A stretch of 19,290 bases of DNA from Fusarium oxysporum f. sp. lycopersici 4287 (lineage: Eukaryota > Ascomycota > Sordariomycetes > Hypocreales > Nectriaceae). The position numbers and the translations under genes were made by a program. Within the stretch, counting starts at the first letter, position 1. Every line of letters starts with the position of its first letter. Under the pieces are notes generated by a model. It was given only the letters and a program-made list of their open reading frames with translations. It searched no databases and was not told the DNA's origin. The stretch is from positions 629,587 to 648,876 of the forward strand of contig NW_017264845.1 in NCBI RefSeq assembly GCF_000149955.1. The letters run 5' to 3'. Positions 18,468 through 19,290 of the stretch are shown one piece after another.

Positions 18468-18770
18468 GTTTTGAGGGCGGCGTGCAATCGCTAATGTATG
18501 ACTAGTGGAGGATGCTTCCAGCTGTGAAAGAGCCGGTCAACCCATCAAACACGCTTCCCAGTACTAACCACCGATAGTCAATAACTTGGGGAATTCTGGC
18601 CACCAAGATGGTTATGAATTCAGCAACTAAACCACCACAGGAAGCCAAAGCTATCAATCGCGTCCTACCACATCGGTCTGATAGATGCCCCAATTTTGGA
18701 GTCACGATGGCACTCAGTAAGCCTGTGACGAGATTCATGACCAGCATGAAGGTTGCAGCATTCCAGGGCT

Positions 18771-18830
18771 GCCGTCAGATCAGATTAACAATCAGATATA
18801 TCAATCAGATCAATCAATTCAAATACAACG
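18771..18830. repeat. ATCAGAT-rich junction upstream of the MFS relic
   Basis: CAGATCAGATT, AATCAGAT, CAATCAGAT and CAATCAAT follow each other exactly where the MFS coding similarity stops. This is low-complexity sequence at the boundary between the broken transporter and the AT-rich segment; it may mark a deletion or insertion point. Confidence 0.5.
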
Positions 18831-18889
18831 CCTGTACGTCTGATAACGTACATGATAAGCGAGTGTCTCACCTCACTTTACACCTAAAA

Positions 18890-19170
18890 AGCTGACTTTT
18901 TAAAGCTTATATAGAATTCAGGCTAAGTCTAAAAAAGCTAAAAGCTGTATAACTTACTTTTAACTATATAAGAAAGCTATATACTTCATAAGAGAATTAT
19001 AGCTAAATTATTTATAGAGTTATTAAAGAAAATCTATTTATACTATATTTTAACAGGTTTTGTATATAATATAATATTAAAAAAAGTCTAAAAAATAGCA
19101 TCTTAGTTTTAAAAGTTATACTACTTAAACTATAGTTTTTAATATTTTCTATGATTTTATTATACAATAA
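18890..19170. other. AT-rich segment, about 17% GC in its core
   Basis: By eye, the lines 18961-19140 have about 12-20% GC, with many TA steps and few C or G, against more than 55% in the LINE. No gene is visible. The composition is what strong RIP leaves on repeated DNA in ascomycetes, but no ancestral element can be recognised. GC returns to about 50% after 19170. Confidence 0.65.
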
Positions 19171-19290
19171 CTCTACCTCGGATAGCGCTTCGACTTCTAC
19201 GATGCGCACTTCAGAAACGCTATATTCCTCCGCCAAAACGCGCCAAGGAAGCAACAGTTCTTCATATGTCGCCTCAACTGCTACGATGAA
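19171..19290. other. Window-end segment of normal GC, possible coding edge
   Basis: From about 19171 to the end the minus strand is open and continues off the window (LLLPWRVLAEEYSVSEVRIVEVEAL). It is acidic and has no recognisable motif. It could be the end of a gene or element lying beyond the window. I cannot assign it. Confidence 0.3.

Larger units (their letters stand above)
17311..18768 (-). pseudogene. MFS transporter pseudogene (tetracycline-resistance-like, DHA1 type)
   Basis: The visible part starts with QPWNAATFMLVMNLVTGLLS at about 18768. It has the MFS motif A, GHLSDRCGRTRL, then FDGLTGSFTAGSILH and a TAG at 18502-18504. SDCTPPSKRAASIGY leads into a 32-bp tandem duplication that shifts the frame. 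The next part carries LFTGLAFGPLLAGYFVKWTG, IVPESLSKK, several membrane helices and FISGIVTAMGDL. A one-base frameshift near 17705 precedes VGQLLGAVGMLLALSRILGP and YAATVGTFPQAIFVLLASL. An intron at 17476-17424 (53 nt, GTGAGT donor, GCTAAC branch, unusual GAG acceptor, phase 1) joins SFAVRPH to HWEDEHEE, and the frame ends with TAG at 17311-17313. The first helix and true start are missing upstream, where AT-rich sequence begins. Such proteins export drugs or metabolites. This copy is dead. Confidence 0.85.

Noticed and set aside
1..19290. CRISPR arrays, tRNA or rRNA genes, bacterial operon signals
   Set aside because: No regularly spaced repeats, cloverleaf or rRNA motifs were seen, and the introns and gene families are eukaryotic.

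Overview
The window looks like the genome of a filamentous ascomycete (Pezizomycotina). The evidence is several 50-65 nt spliceosomal introns with CTAAC-like branch sites, a Zn2Cys6 regulator, a fungal DOMON/cytochrome b561 protein, a Tad1-like LINE and a hAT transposon. I cannot fix the genus from sequence alone. All assignments rest on reading translations by eye, without database searches.

Layout: 1-2007 (minus) is a hAT transposase with an N-terminal BED finger. It is cut by the window edge and broken by seven in-frame stops with no frameshift. 2021-2405 is its repeat-rich 5' flank. 2611-2655 is a 45-bp 5'-truncated copy of the tail of the LINE found further on. It abuts 2662-3042, the 3' part of a DJ-1/PfpI-like gene whose frame is broken by a 7-bp repeat present three times. 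3151-4446 (minus) is the one long gene that looks intact: a signal-peptide, DOMON-heme and five-helix cytochrome b561 protein with two introns. 5513 to about 9960 (minus) is a Tad1-like LINE with ORF1 (zinc knuckles) and ORF2 (endonuclease, reverse transcriptase, RNase H remnant), riddled with frameshifts, stops and deletions and ending in an (ATTC)n tail. 11301-11684 is a bZIP relic with one internal stop and a perfect CRE palindrome upstream. 12566-15122 is a five-exon Zn2Cys6 transcription factor with one clear frameshift. 16836-17183 (minus) may encode a small secreted protein. 17311-18768 (minus) is a tetracycline-resistance-like MFS transporter pseudogene broken by a nonsense codon, a 32-bp tandem duplication and a further frameshift. 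From about 18890 to 19170 the sequence drops to roughly 17% GC.

Together this is a transposon-rich gene graveyard around one apparently live membrane redox gene. Two regulators, a transporter and an enzyme relic in about 16 kb could be the remains of an accessory or metabolite cluster, but no biosynthetic core enzyme is visible. Many of the inferred nonsense changes fit C-to-T at CpA, the signature of repeat-induced point mutation (RIP). Others are slippage or tandem-duplication frameshifts, so at least two decay processes have acted. I did not find a convincing new biological system.
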